From: Henriciella sp.
GTDB lineage: Bacteria; Pseudomonadota; Alphaproteobacteria; Caulobacterales; Hyphomonadaceae
Length of the DNA: 64,000 bases
Assembly (NCBI GenBank): GCA_021776655.1
Contig: JAJFFK010000034.1
Span: forward strand, 1-64,000
Reading direction: 5' to 3'
Every line of letters begins with the position of its first letter. The stretch's first letter is position 1. This document shows positions 8,738-16,726 of the stretch, in pieces. The notes below the pieces were generated by a model. That model was not told the DNA's origin. It worked only from the letters and a program-made list of their open reading frames with translations, and searched no databases. Position numbers and translations under genes: made by a program.

Positions 8738-8887
8738 ACCCTGCAATTGATATGCAGACGAGGCGGGTTTGAAGTGGCCTGTTCGTTCGGGCTTGCGATA
8801 AAGCCGTCCATCCGCTAATGACGCGCCTTTACGAGACATAAGGGCCGGTCAGTAATCGGTCCCGCAACCCCTCAAGAAAGCATCGAC

Positions 8888-9103
8888 ATGAAAGCCGATA
8901 TACATCCTGACTACCACATGATCACCGTTGTGATGACCAATGGGACCGAATACCAGACCCGGTCAACCTATGGCAAAGAAGGTGACCGCCTGGTGCTGGA
9001 CGTCGATTCCAGCTCGCACCCAGCCTGGACCGGCGGCACATCGACGCTTGATCGCGGTGGCCGTGTGTCCCGCTTCAAAGACAAGTTCAAGGGCTTCATG
9101 TAA
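8888..9103 (+). CDS. rpmE: 50S ribosomal protein bL31
   Basis: A 71-residue large-subunit protein that helps bridge the subunits through the 5S rRNA region. It opens [16 protein letters not shown] and has the conserved HPAWTGG and RFKDKF segments. It contains no cysteine, so this is the zinc-free (C-minus) type of bL31. It stands as a single gene with a 150-base leader that has no other frame, and is closed by the terminator at 9138-9167. Confidence 0.95.
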   Translation: MKADIHPDYHMITVVMTNGTEYQTRSTYGKEGDRLVLDVDSSSHPAWTGGTSTLDRGGRVSRFKDKFKGFM

Positions 9104-9137
9104 GCGCACCGTCGATTACAGACGCAAATTCACACAG

Positions 9138-9167
9138 CCCGCGCCTCACCAAGGCGCGGGTTTTGTT
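9138..9167 (+). terminator. Rho-independent terminator of rpmE
   Basis: The arms CCCGCGCC and GGCGCGGG form a perfect 8-bp stem with a 7-base loop, followed directly by TTTTGTTT. It lies 35 bases after the rpmE stop codon. Confidence 0.9.
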
Positions 9168-9266
9168 TGACCGGGGGTCCTGCAAAATATTTGACTTATT
9201 GTTTTTCGATAAGTAATAGAGACTGTGTGTTCAGGGTCAATAATTTATCCTGAGGAGTATTTAAAA

Positions 9267-9959
9267 ATGATCCGCCCGCTTATCGCTGCAGCAGCAGTCA
9301 CTCTGGCTTTGGCGCTGCCCGCGCTGGCCGAAACGCGTAATTACGACGTCCCTTCATTCACTGGCATTGACGTCTCGGCAGGGATTGATGTGACGTTCGA
9401 AACCGGGTCCGCACAATCTGTCTCTGTCGAGAACAGCAATGGGAAATTCGGCGATATCATCGTCGAAGTTCGCGGCGACACGCTTATCCTGAAGCGCCCG
9501 CGCCGTGGCCTGAGCTGGGGCAAGAGACAGCGATATACAGTTACAGTCAGCGCGCCGATATTAAGTAATATTGAGGCCTCATCCGGCGCTGACGCCGATG
9601 GTAGTGGTCTCTCAGGGGCTGAAGTGACCATCTCAACCTCGTCTGGAGCCGATGCAAATGTCTCCGCCATTGAGGCGGGTAATGTCAGCTTGTCGTCATC
9701 AAGCGGGTCAGACCTCAAGGCGAGCGGCACATGTGACCAGATCACCGCCGATAGCTCCTCTGGCTCAGATATCAATGCAAAAAACTTGCACTGTGTCACC
9801 GGCTATGCCGACGCATCCAGCGGCTCTGATATCGAGATCTATGCCAGCGAACGCGCCACGGCAGAGGCGTCCAGCGGCGCAGATATCGATGTCTTTGGTG
9901 GACCTGAAGTGACCGATATCGACAAATCAAGCGGCGGGTCAGTCAACATCAGAGGCTAA
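9267..9959 (+). CDS. Exported DUF2807 (head GIN domain) beta-helix protein
   Basis: A 230-residue exported protein. The signal peptide ends near ALPALA (residues 16-21). The rest is a DUF2807 adhesin-like beta-solenoid: after two conventional strands (VPSFTGIDVSAGIDVTFETG, GDTLILKRP) it settles into a ladder in which SSGAD or SSGSD recurs every 15-25 residues eight or more times, marking turns of a right-handed helix. Family members are periplasmic or surface proteins of unknown role. The ATG at 9267 is chosen because TGAGGAG lies 9 bases upstream. The preceding AT-rich stretch (9184-9250) probably holds its promoter. Confidence 0.82.
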   Translation: MIRPLIAAAAVTLALALPALAETRNYDVPSFTGIDVSAGIDVTFETGSAQSVSVENSNGKFGDIIVEVRGDTLILKRPRRGLSWGKRQRYTVTVSAPILSNIEASSGADADGSGLSGAEVTISTSSGADANVSAIEAGNVSLSSSSGSDLKASGTCDQITADSSSGSDINAKNLHCVTGYADASSGSDIEIYASERATAEASSGADIDVFGGPEVTDIDKSSGGSVNIRG

Positions 9960-9969
9960 GCACCAAACC

Positions 9970-10797
9970 TTAGCTGAAATCATAATCGTCTAATTTATTG
10001 CCCGGATCTGGCCACTCAAGGTTCATTTCCTCCAGTGTGCCGCGCAGGATCCGGGCAATCATCGCATTGCGCCGCGTGCGGCTGTCTGCTGGAACAATGT
10101 ACCACGGCGCATGTGGGGTTGAGCAGCGCTGCACCATGGTTTCATAAGCCGCCATGAACTCGGGCCAGCGTTGACGGTCGGCAAGATCGGCCGGGTTAAA
10201 CTTCCAGCGCTTGTGCGCTTCAGTGATACGCTCCTGCAGGCGAATGCCCTGTTCTTCATAGCCCACGTTCAACATGAATTTCAAAATGGTGACGCCGTTC
10301 TCGGTCAGGTGTTTCTCGAACGCGTTGATCTGCTCGTAACGCTGCTCAACCGCTTCTGGCGAGGCAAAATTGCGCACTTTCACGACCAGAACATCTTCAT
10401 AATGAGAGCGATCAAAAATACCGATCCGGCCTTTGCGCGGAACGGCGTTGTGAATGCGCCAGAGATAATCATGTGCCAGCTCAGTCTTGCTCGGCGCTTT
10501 GAACGCCTCAACCTGCAGGCCAAGCGGGCTGGTCAAGGCAAACACATTACGGATCACACCGCTTTTGCCGGACGTATCCATGCCTTGCAAGACAACCAGA
10601 ACCGCGCGGTCGCGATTGGCGTAGAGCTTGTCCTGCAACTCATCAATCACCGCTGCGTCTTTGCGCAACTGGGTTCTGGTTTCCTTCTTGTCTGGAAACA
10701 GGGCGCGGTCGCCGCTATCGCGTTTGGACAGGTCGAAGGCCTTGCCGGGCCGGGCGATCAGAGCCTGGCGAACGGCGTCAATTACTGGACTGGTCAT
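9970..10797 (-). CDS. ppk2: Polyphosphate kinase 2 family protein
   Basis: A 275-residue polyphosphate:nucleotide phosphotransferase. The Walker A loop is GMDTSGKSG, followed by VIRNVF; the Walker B/DRSHYEDV motif is GIFDRSHYEDVLVVKV. An arginine-rich lid segment follows (EEQGIRLQERI), then RWKFNPADL and WYIVPADSRTRR, all typical of single-domain PPK2. Nucleotide preference (AMP, ADP or GDP) cannot be assigned safely. The ATG at 10797 gives MTSPVID; a longer start at 10860 would overlap the upstream exported-protein gene. It is convergent with the DUF2807 gene. Confidence 0.9.
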   Translation of the reverse strand: MTSPVIDAVRQALIARPGKAFDLSKRDSGDRALFPDKKETRTQLRKDAAVIDELQDKLYANRDRAVLVVLQGMDTSGKSGVIRNVFALTSPLGLQVEAFKAPSKTELAHDYLWRIHNAVPRKGRIGIFDRSHYEDVLVVKVRNFASPEAVEQRYEQINAFEKHLTENGVTILKFMLNVGYEEQGIRLQERITEAHKRWKFNPADLADRQRWPEFMAAYETMVQRCSTPHAPWYIVPADSRTRRNAMIARILRGTLEEMNLEWPDPGNKLDDYDFS

Positions 10798-10805
10798 ATA
10801 GGGAT

Positions 10806-11258
10806 CTAGGAATCGATCTCGAACATCACAACCCCATAATAACAAATGCTGGTGTCGCAATTATACATGCGAAGCCGGGCAGAATATGTTTCGCCGCGCT
10901 GACTAGTGAAGGTGACCACTGGACTGTCATCAGTCTCGGTATCTTTATCGATTTCGTAGCCACTACCATCACGCACGTAGAGATCGATATCGCCGCAATC
11001 TTGATCACAAGCGCCGATCAAGGCGTAGGTTCGGTCAGGATAGACTGGTAAATCGAACGAGACATTGCCATCCGAGGCCACAGTCCCATCAAAATATTCC
11101 ACCGGATCAGCGCTGTTAAAGCTCTCAAACACCACTTCTGAAACAGCCAGAATTTGCGCTTGTACGACTTCTTCATAACGGTTTGTATCCGCGCCTGCCA
11201 GGCCCGTTATCGATAGTATAGCCGCACAGGCTGACATCTTGAATAATTTGTTACGCAT
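10806..11258 (-). CDS. Exported protein with a PPC-like beta domain
   Basis: A 150-residue exported protein with a signal peptide (MRNKLFKMSACAAILSITGLAGA). The mature chain looks like the pre-peptidase C-terminal (PPC) jelly-roll fold: VSFDLPVYPDRTYALIGACDQDCGDIDLYVRDGSG is the characteristic strand-loop-strand with a D-x-D-L-Y motif, and ETYSARLRMYNCDTSICYYGVVMFE forms the closing strands. Four cysteines in two close pairs suggest disulfides. It ends 9 bases before the ppk2 start on the same strand, but a shared function is not obvious. Confidence 0.68.
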   Translation of the reverse strand: MRNKLFKMSACAAILSITGLAGADTNRYEEVVQAQILAVSEVVFESFNSADPVEYFDGTVASDGNVSFDLPVYPDRTYALIGACDQDCGDIDLYVRDGSGYEIDKDTETDDSPVVTFTSQRGETYSARLRMYNCDTSICYYGVVMFEIDS

Positions 11259-11343
11259 GTTTTCCCCTTCGCTTTTGTCACAATTGACGCTTGAATATCG
11301 GCTCTGTCAAGCGAAGGAAGGGCAATCTGCGACGGTACAAACA

Positions 11344-11371
11344 GAAAAGCCGCACCATGACAGCGCGGCCT
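11344..11371 (-). terminator. Rho-independent terminator of rpsD
   Basis: Read on the minus strand, GCGGC and GCCGC pair around an 11-base loop and are followed by TTTTC. It is 27 bases beyond the rpsD stop. Confidence 0.65.
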
Positions 11372-11397
11372 CTGAATTTTTGCAGCTGGTAATTGCT

Positions 11398-12015
11398 TTA
11401 CGAAGAATAATACTCGACGACCTGAGACGGCTCCATCTGCACCGGGTAGGGCACATCTGTCAGCTCAGGCATACGAACATAAGTCGCCGTCATCGCCTTT
11501 GGGTCAACTTCGATATATTCAGGCAGATCGCGTTCTGGTGAACCGAGGGCTTCCAGAACCAGCGCCATATTGCGCGACTTCTCACGGATCTGAACCACAT
11601 CACCCGGCTTCAGGCTATAAGATGAAATGTTGGTTTTGACGCCATTGACCGACAAGTGGCCGTGATTGACGAACTGGCGCGCGGCAAAAATTGTCGGCAC
11701 GAATTTTGAGCGGTAAACGAACGCATCCAGGCGCGACTCAAGCAAGCCGATCAAGTTCTCTGCGGTGTTACCTTTACGCCGGTTGGCTTCATCAAAAGTG
11801 CGGCGGAACTGTTTCTCGGTGATGTCACCATAATAGAATTTCAGTTTCTGCTTGGCCATGAGCTGCATACCAAAGTCAGAGACCTTGTTGCGGCGGTTCG
11901 GGCCGTGCTGGCCTGGACGGTTAGGACGTTTATTGACAGGTGATTTGGGGCGACCCCAGATATTCTCACCAACGCGGCGATCAATCTTATACTTCGCCGA
12001 GTGACGACGTGACAT
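11398..12015 (-). CDS. rpsD: 30S ribosomal protein uS4
   Basis: A 205-residue small-subunit assembly protein. It starts [14 protein letters not shown], has the GQHG[11 protein letters not shown] segment of the N-terminal domain, and an S4 RNA-binding domain at about residues 94-155 ([13 protein letters not shown]...[14 protein letters not shown]). No zinc-binding cysteines are present. It is a stand-alone rpsD, as in many alphaproteobacteria, not part of the alpha operon. The ATG at 12015 is chosen over an upstream in-frame ATG at 12027 by family alignment. Confidence 0.95.
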   Translation of the reverse strand: MSRRHSAKYKIDRRVGENIWGRPKSPVNKRPNRPGQHGPNRRNKVSDFGMQLMAKQKLKFYYGDITEKQFRRTFDEANRRKGNTAENLIGLLESRLDAFVYRSKFVPTIFAARQFVNHGHLSVNGVKTNISSYSLKPGDVVQIREKSRNMALVLEALGSPERDLPEYIEVDPKAMTATYVRMPELTDVPYPVQMEPSQVVEYYSS

Positions 12016-12141
12016 GGCATATTCCAATGTTTGACGTGGACTGGTGGGCTAAATAACCCACGATCAAAACGGCAGTTCCACACCGACCCGTGTTCAAGCG
12101 CGTCTAAAACCCGATGGCGTGCGCGGAGTCAAGGGGACAGC

Positions 12142-12357
12142 TCACCCCTCCCAGCCGAACACGTCTTCCAATCCGACGCCAAACACACGGGAGATGCGGA
12201 AGGCGCTTTCGAGGGAGGGCGAATAGCGGCCTTGCTCGATGGCGATCACGGTCTGGCGGGTCACGCCGATGGCTTTGGCGAGGGCAGCCTGGCTCATCTG
12301 GTCATGGGCGTCGCGCAGCTCGCGCACGCGATTGGTAATCGGCGGACGTTTGGGCAT
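12142..12357 (-). CDS. XRE-family HTH transcriptional regulator
   Basis: A 71-residue Cro/C1-type regulator made of little more than the helix-turn-helix domain (MSQAALAKAIGVTRQTVIAIEQGRYSPSLESAF). This short form is typical of regulators encoded with a small DUF2178-type membrane protein; here that partner is directly upstream with a 3-base gap, so the two form an operon. It probably represses its own operon through the repeats at 12799-12858. No toxin-like partner is seen. Confidence 0.88.
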   Translation of the reverse strand: MPKRPPITNRVRELRDAHDQMSQAALAKAIGVTRQTVIAIEQGRYSPSLESAFRISRVFGVGLEDVFGWEG

Positions 12358-12360
12358 GGC

Positions 12361-12783
12361 CTAGACGCCCCGCCGGAACAGGAAAATCTGGAACACATAT
12401 TCACTGATCTGACTGGTCATTAAGCTGGCAAAGCAAATGTGGAAAAGCATGTTGCCATTCTGATTCACTGCGTAATGCAGCAAGCCGGTGACCACGCCGA
12501 ACCCCATGACATAGCCTGACCAATGGCCAGCTTTATCTATCACTTGCTTCTCGCGTTCATCGGCTGCCATGTTGGCCTCTTTGTGATTGGCAACACCCAG
12601 CACACTCATCGCGATCGCCGACGCGATCACCACCAAAACCACATAGGCGATCACGAAGCCGATCACGGGCGGGCTGACCTCGCCGAGCGTTGAAGACGCC
12701 CACGCAACCATCTTGAAGTAATAGATACCCGCCACAATCAGGATTGAGCCCATCACCCAAGCTGAAATTTCTCTAAACGACAT
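12361..12783 (-). CDS. Four-helix membrane protein paired with an XRE regulator
   Basis: A 140-residue inner-membrane protein with four hydrophobic segments at about residues 8-26, 40-62, 88-106 and 110-130, and a short charged loop (HKEANMAADEREKQVIDKAG) between the second and third. The pairing with a minimal XRE regulator and the layout resemble DUF2178 proteins, whose role is not known. It is first in the two-gene operon; the AT-rich promoter with repeated motifs lies immediately upstream. Confidence 0.72.
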   Translation of the reverse strand: MSFREISAWVMGSILIVAGIYYFKMVAWASSTLGEVSPPVIGFVIAYVVLVVIASAIAMSVLGVANHKEANMAADEREKQVIDKAGHWSGYVMGFGVVTGLLHYAVNQNGNMLFHICFASLMTSQISEYVFQIFLFRRGV

Positions 12784-12798
12784 TTTGATCTCCCCTGT

Positions 12799-12858
12799 GT
12801 AAAAAATATCTTACATCACATATGGTCAAATATTTTTAACGTGTCAAATATTTTTTAC
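12799..12858. promoter_or_regulatory. Candidate operator of the XRE operon
   Basis: GTCAAATATTTTTAAC (12825-12840) and GTCAAATATTTTTTAC (12843-12858) are near-identical direct repeats offset by 18 bases. GTAAAAAATAT (12799-12809) is an inverted version of the second. The block is strikingly AT-rich for this genome and lies just before the membrane protein start codon. That is the expected place for an autoregulatory XRE binding site; binding itself is inferred. Confidence 0.5.
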
Positions 12859-12943
12859 TCCTTTATTGGGTTCCGTTATTTGACAGAGGGGTGAGCGGTG
12901 CTAGTCCAGCGCTCACTCTAAACCCCTAACCGAAAACCAACGC

Positions 12944-14533
12944 ATGACCGATCTCCAAACCCTCGCAACTGACGCCAAAGCCTGGCCTTTCGAGCAAGCG
13001 CGCGCCTTGCTCAAACGCCTGCGCAATATGGAGAAACAGGGCAAACCACATAGCGGCCCGGTGATTTTCGAGACCGGCTACGGCCCGTCAGGTCTGCCGC
13101 ATATCGGCACGTTTGGCGAAGTGGTGCGCACCACGATGGTCAAAACCGCGTTTGAAGCTTTGGTTGCGGGTGAGTTCGAGACCAAGATGATCTGCGTGTC
13201 GGATGATATGGACGGCATGCGGAAAATCCCGCCAACTGTGCCCAACCCGAAAGCGCTTGAGCAATATATGCAGCGCCCGCTGACCAGCGTGCCGGACCCG
13301 TTCGGGACGCATGACAGCTATGGCGCACATATGGGCGCGCGCCTGTGCGCGTTTCTTGATGGGTTCGGGTTTGAGTATGAGTTTCTGTCTTCGACGCAGC
13401 TCTACAAAACCGGCCGGTTTGACGACATGCTGCTGCGCGCGCTGGAAAAGTTCGATGCGATCATGGCGGTGATGCTGCCAACCCTCGGCGCAGAACGCCA
13501 GGCTACTTACAGTCCTTTCCTGCCAATCTCGCCAAGCACGGGCCGCGTCCTCTACGTGCCAATGATCAGCACCGATGCGAAAGCCGGAACGATCACGTTC
13601 GAGGACGAGAATGGCAGCGACGTGACGCTTGCTGTCACCGGCGGCAACGTCAAACTGCAATGGAAGCCGGATTTTGGTATGCGTTGGGCCGCGCTCGGCG
13701 TTGATTTTGAGATGTTCGGCAAGGACCATCAGGACAATGCGCCGATCTATTCGCGCATCACCCGCATCCTCGGCGAGACCCCGCCGCAGCAATACGTGTA
13801 CGAACTGTTCCTCGACGAGAATGGCGAGAAAATTTCCAAGACCAAAGGCAATGGCATTTCGGTTGAGGACTGGCTGAAATATGCACCGCCGGAAAGCCTG
13901 TCACTGTTCCAGTTCCAGAAGCCGCGCGCGGCCAAGAAGCTATATTTCGACGTCATCCCGAAGGCGGTCGATGAGTATCTGACTTTCCTCGACAAATATC
14001 GCAGCGAAGAGCCGGCGCGCCAGATCGAAAACCCGGTCTGGCACATTCATGGCGGCCGCCCGCCGCAATGGGGCACGCCGGTCTCGTTCGCTTTGCTGCT
14101 CAATCTGGTCAGCGCCGCAAATGCCGAGGACAAAGAAACGCTGTGGGGCTTCATCTCGCGCTATGCGCCGGACGCATCAGCCGGCAGCCATCCCTTGCTC
14201 GACCAACTCGCAGGCTACGCAATCCGCTATTACGAGGATTTCGTCAAACCGGCCAAGACGTACCGTGCACCGAGCGATCAGGAACGCAGCGCAATGACTG
14301 ATCTGGCGGCAAAACTGCGCGCGTGGGATGGCCCGGTGGACCAAAGCGAGCTACAGAGCCTGACCTTCAGCATCGGCAAAGAGCATGATTTCGAAAACCT
14401 GCGCCTGTGGTTTCAGGCCCTGTACGAGGTGTTGCTCGGTCAGAGCCAAGGCCCGCGCTTTGGCGGCTTCATCGCGCTCTACGGTGTCGAGGAAACCGCG
14501 CAGCTGATCGAGGATGCCCTGAAGCGCGCCTAG
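12944..14533 (+). CDS. lysS: Class I lysyl-tRNA synthetase
   Basis: A 529-residue aminoacyl-tRNA synthetase that charges tRNA-Lys. The class I signatures are present: GPSGLPHIG near residues 47-55 (HIGH motif) and KISKTKG near 295-301 (KMSKS loop). The [10 protein letters not shown] segment and [10 protein letters not shown] between them are typical of the archaeal/alphaproteobacterial class I LysRS. The C-terminal third is helical, as in the anticodon-binding cage of this class. No class II LysRS appears in the window. It is a monocistronic gene divergent from the XRE operon, followed by a hairpin at 14557-14592. Confidence 0.95.
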   Translation: MTDLQTLATDAKAWPFEQARALLKRLRNMEKQGKPHSGPVIFETGYGPSGLPHIGTFGEVVRTTMVKTAFEALVAGEFETKMICVSDDMDGMRKIPPTVPNPKALEQYMQRPLTSVPDPFGTHDSYGAHMGARLCAFLDGFGFEYEFLSSTQLYKTGRFDDMLLRALEKFDAIMAVMLPTLGAERQATYSPFLPISPSTGRVLYVPMISTDAKAGTITFEDENGSDVTLAVTGGNVKLQWKPDFGMRWAALGVDFEMFGKDHQDNAPIYSRITRILGETPPQQYVYELFLDENGEKISKTKGNGISVEDWLKYAPPESLSLFQFQKPRAAKKLYFDVIPKAVDEYLTFLDKYRSEEPARQIENPVWHIHGGRPPQWGTPVSFALLLNLVSAANAEDKETLWGFISRYAPDASAGSHPLLDQLAGYAIRYYEDFVKPAKTYRAPSDQERSAMTDLAAKLRAWDGPVDQSELQSLTFSIGKEHDFENLRLWFQALYEVLLGQSQGPRFGGFIALYGVEETAQLIEDALKRA

Positions 14534-14556
14534 CGCCACAATCTGATCACAAAATG

Positions 14557-14592
14557 AACCCGGTTTCGACCGTTTGGCTTAAGCCGGGTTTC
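14557..14592 (+). terminator. Possible terminator of lysS
   Basis: AACCCGG and CCGGGTT form a 7-bp stem with a loop of about 20 bases that can itself fold; only TTT follows. The hairpin is clear, but its function as a terminator is uncertain because the T-run is short. Confidence 0.45.
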
Positions 14593-14700
14593 ACTTGCAC
14601 CGGCAATAAGGCTAACTTCAACACGCAAGGGGCTGTTTCGTCCTTTGCAGATCAATGCGCCTTGAGTATCAAGGTCGAAGTAGAGTGAAGGAAGTTGCAA

Positions 14701-15252
14701 ATGCGATATGCTGCAGCTGCAGGATTGAGTCTGATAGCCGCTTGCGCGGTAGGGCCTCAAACAGCGCCGATACAATACAAGACACCCCTATCGGCTGAAC
14801 AACCCGTCGATGGCGTCGATCTGTCAATCATGTGCGAATTGGCCGAACGTATCGGTACAAATTATCATGTCGTAGGTGTCGACAAGTCAGCCGCCACAGC
14901 ATTGGAAGACCAGTATGGCGCGCTGAGCTACCTCAACTCTGAAGGGGTACAATGCGGACAGGACATTATTGACCTTGCCTTTGTAATTGATCCACGAACA
15001 CGCATGATATCGACTTGGGGGGAAGCGAGAAATTCTAACCCGGTCGGGCATTGGGGCTCTTGCCTCGCCGATCCAACTCGGCTGCCAGGAGACCGTGTGA
15101 TCTATTGCGAGGTTCAGGCCCAGGATGGCGTCGCCCTCGAAATCGCCGCAACGATCGAGCCGCCGCCGCCCGAAACGCCCGAGACCGAGACCCAAGCCGA
15201 GTTTCAGCTCGTGCCATTGCCGGAGATTGATCCCACCGAGCCCCAATCATAG
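14701..15252 (+). CDS. Lipoprotein of unknown function
   Basis: A 183-residue predicted lipoprotein. Its signal peptide ends in the lipobox IAAC (cysteine near residue 15). The mature part has four further cysteines and a predicted beta-rich core (VIDPRTRMISTWGEARN, GHWGSCLADPTRLPGDRVIYCEV). It ends in a proline/glutamate-rich low-complexity tail. No domain is recognised. The ATG at 14701 has GAAGGA 9 bases upstream. A second lipoprotein gene starts 29 bases after the stop, and the two may be an operon. Confidence 0.6.
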   Translation: MRYAAAAGLSLIAACAVGPQTAPIQYKTPLSAEQPVDGVDLSIMCELAERIGTNYHVVGVDKSAATALEDQYGALSYLNSEGVQCGQDIIDLAFVIDPRTRMISTWGEARNSNPVGHWGSCLADPTRLPGDRVIYCEVQAQDGVALEIAATIEPPPPETPETETQAEFQLVPLPEIDPTEPQS

Positions 15253-15281
15253 ACGTGCGCCAAAGCCCGCTTGAGAACACC

Positions 15282-15638
15282 ATGAAAAACAGCCTGTTCA
15301 TGATCGCCCTTACCACGCTATCTCTGACTGGCTGCATCGCGGTCACAGCGGTGTCGGCCACCACGTCGGGCCTCTATCACGGGGCAAAACTGGCAGGGAA
15401 AACCGTCTATTATTCCGGCAAGGGCGTTTACACGGTCGGAAAGCTAACCGTAAATGTCGCCGATGGCGTGCTCGGCGGAACCGAACGCGCGCTCCGGCTG
15501 ACCATTTTAACCGCCGACGCGACCGGCACGATCACCAGAACCACGCGAGATATTTCAGCTGCGAGCCTGGACGCTGAGCTGGCGATGCTGGCCCGTACCG
15601 ACGGCGTTGTCGAAGTTTTCGTCGAAGAAGCCCCGTAA
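15282..15638 (+). CDS. Small lipoprotein
   Basis: A 118-residue lipoprotein with the lipobox LTGC (cysteine at residue 18), followed by a Thr/Gly/Ala-rich chain: SATTSGLYHGAKLAGKTVYYSGKGVYTVGKLTVNVADGVL. The evenly spaced aromatic-glycine pattern suggests amphipathic strands or a glycine-zipper-like region. Function unknown. The ATG at 15282 is used because it places the signal peptide at the N-terminus; the in-frame start at 15255 has no support. Confidence 0.6.
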   Translation: MKNSLFMIALTTLSLTGCIAVTAVSATTSGLYHGAKLAGKTVYYSGKGVYTVGKLTVNVADGVLGGTERALRLTILTADATGTITRTTRDISAASLDAELAMLARTDGVVEVFVEEAP

Positions 15639-15679
15639 GCCCCTTTCGCCGACGCCCATCCAACGCTATATTAGTCTCG

Positions 15680-15997
15680 TTCCTTGTGAACTATGGTAAT
15701 AAACGCGCGTGTAATAAGCGGTTCGGACCCGGGGGCGGTACCCGGCGTCTCCACCAAAACCTCCGTCATTAGCGGAGGCATGGGGACGAAATAGGATCGA
15801 CGGACGTGTAAAGACGATGCCTTTGCCCGCTTGAGCTGCGTTAGAAGCTCAATCAACAATAGTTGCTAATGACAACTTTGCTGAAGGCGAACTGCTCGCA
15901 GCCTAGTCTGCGCTCGGTTTTCCGAACTTAACTCCTTAGGCTTCAGCGCCTAAGGCGGGGCCCGGAGGCGCCTGGCAACAGAAGCCTCCACTTATAT
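15680..15997 (+). ncRNA. ssrA: Permuted (two-piece) tmRNA
   Basis: A circularly permuted alphaproteobacterial tmRNA gene, which rescues stalled ribosomes and tags the nascent chain. The acceptor piece comes first and ends CGTCTCC-A-CCA at 15746-15756. Its T-stem CCGGG/CCCGG (15729-15733, 15741-15745) encloses GGCGGTA instead of the usual TTCRANN. A short intervening hairpin (15759-15778) separates it from the coding piece, which begins GGGGACG at 15782 and pairs with the acceptor strand over 7 bp. The tmRNA signature GGATCGACGG follows at about 15794. The tag frame 15865-15906 encodes ANDNFAEGELLAA and stops at TAG; charged alanine adds one more residue. The outer ends are approximate. TATATT at 15667-15672 may be the -10 box. 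sspB is the next gene. Confidence 0.93.
15967..15990 (+). repeat. 3' hairpin of the tmRNA coding piece (repeat copy 1)
   Basis: A 24-base block beginning GGCGCCTGGCAACAG, with flanking GGAGG and CCTCC that can pair into a hairpin. It lies where the coding piece of the split tmRNA should end. The same 24 bases recur exactly at 16070-16093. Confidence 0.7.
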
Positions 15998-16069
15998 CTG
16001 GAAGAGGGTAAGAGCTCATGATCGCAAAAATCATTAGTCCTCGCCTCCTTTCTTGAAAATCAAAGGCGG

Positions 16070-16093
16070 GGCGCCTGGCAACAGAAGCCTCCA
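16070..16093 (+). repeat. Second copy of the tmRNA terminal element
   Basis: An exact copy of 15967-15990, 103 bases downstream, with similar flanks (GGGG before it, TTTATAT-like after it). No second tag frame or acceptor is present, so this is a partial duplication and not a second tmRNA. It lies in the otherwise empty 15998-16235 stretch before sspB. Confidence 0.7.
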
Positions 16094-16235
16094 TTTTATA
16101 TTTGCGGGACAGGTGAGGGCCGGGTGCGATCAGCATTATTGCGGGGGAACTTGCAATTTCTTGCTCGCCTGACGCATGAAGGGCGTTGAAGCGGATCGAA
16201 ACCGAGCGTAGAACGTCACGAATTGGGAGACGCAC

Positions 16236-16721
16236 ATGACGGATTACATTGGCTATGAAGCGCTGACGCAAGCTGCCATGCGTGGGGTTGTGCGCGAAGC
16301 TCTGCGCCAGGTTGCCCGCGAAGGCGCGCCTCCGGGCGACCATCATTTCTATATCACCTTCAGATCCAAAGCGCCTGGCGTAAATATTGCCGACCATCTG
16401 GTTGAGCGGTTTCCCGAAGAAATGACGATTGTCGTCCAGCATCAATTCTGGGATCTGGAAGTTCATGATGGACATTTCGAGATCGTCCTGAAATTCAGCG
16501 GCGTACCGCAGCATCTGTCAATCCCGTTTGCGGCCCTGACCCGGTTTGTTGATCCGGCGGTGAATTTCGGGATTAGTTTCGAAACCGGCGAGACCAGCGC
16601 CGATGTCAGCATTGTTGATCCAGCCAGCGACCCTGACGCAAGTGCGCAGGACGAGGCGTCCACGCCTGAGTCTTCAGACAGTGAAACCGTGGTCAGTCTC
16701 GACGCGTTTCGCAGGAAATAA
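16236..16721 (+). CDS. sspB: ClpXP adaptor SspB (alphaproteobacterial type)
   Basis: A 161-residue adaptor that binds the SsrA tag and hands tagged proteins to the ClpXP protease. The N-terminal segment DYIGYEALTQAAMRGVVREAL, the core strands HHFYITFRSKAPGVNIADHL and the segment HQFWDLEVHDGHFEIVLKFSGVPQHLSIPFAALTRFVDP are characteristic of the SspB family in this class. A flexible acidic linker (about residues 118-148) leads to the short C-terminal peptide VVSLDAFRRK, the expected ClpX-docking tail. The gene lies about 240 bases downstream of the tmRNA on the same strand, linking tag and tag receptor. Confidence 0.93.
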   Translation: MTDYIGYEALTQAAMRGVVREALRQVAREGAPPGDHHFYITFRSKAPGVNIADHLVERFPEEMTIVVQHQFWDLEVHDGHFEIVLKFSGVPQHLSIPFAALTRFVDPAVNFGISFETGETSADVSIVDPASDPDASAQDEASTPESSDSETVVSLDAFRRK

Positions 16722-16726
16722 GACCT

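Noticed and set aside
9560-9930. Regular short repeats resembling a CRISPR array
   Set aside because: The repeats encode SSGAD/SSGSD turns of a beta-solenoid in frame, spacing varies, and no cas genes are present.
12142-12783. XRE gene and membrane gene as a toxin-antitoxin pair
   Set aside because: The four-helix membrane protein is too long and regular for a small membrane toxin, and the pair fits the common XRE/DUF2178-type operon better.
15700-15760. A tRNA gene ending in CCACCA
   Set aside because: No D or anticodon arm is found; the CCA end belongs to the acceptor piece of the split tmRNA, matched by the GGGGACG strand at 15782 and the tag frame.
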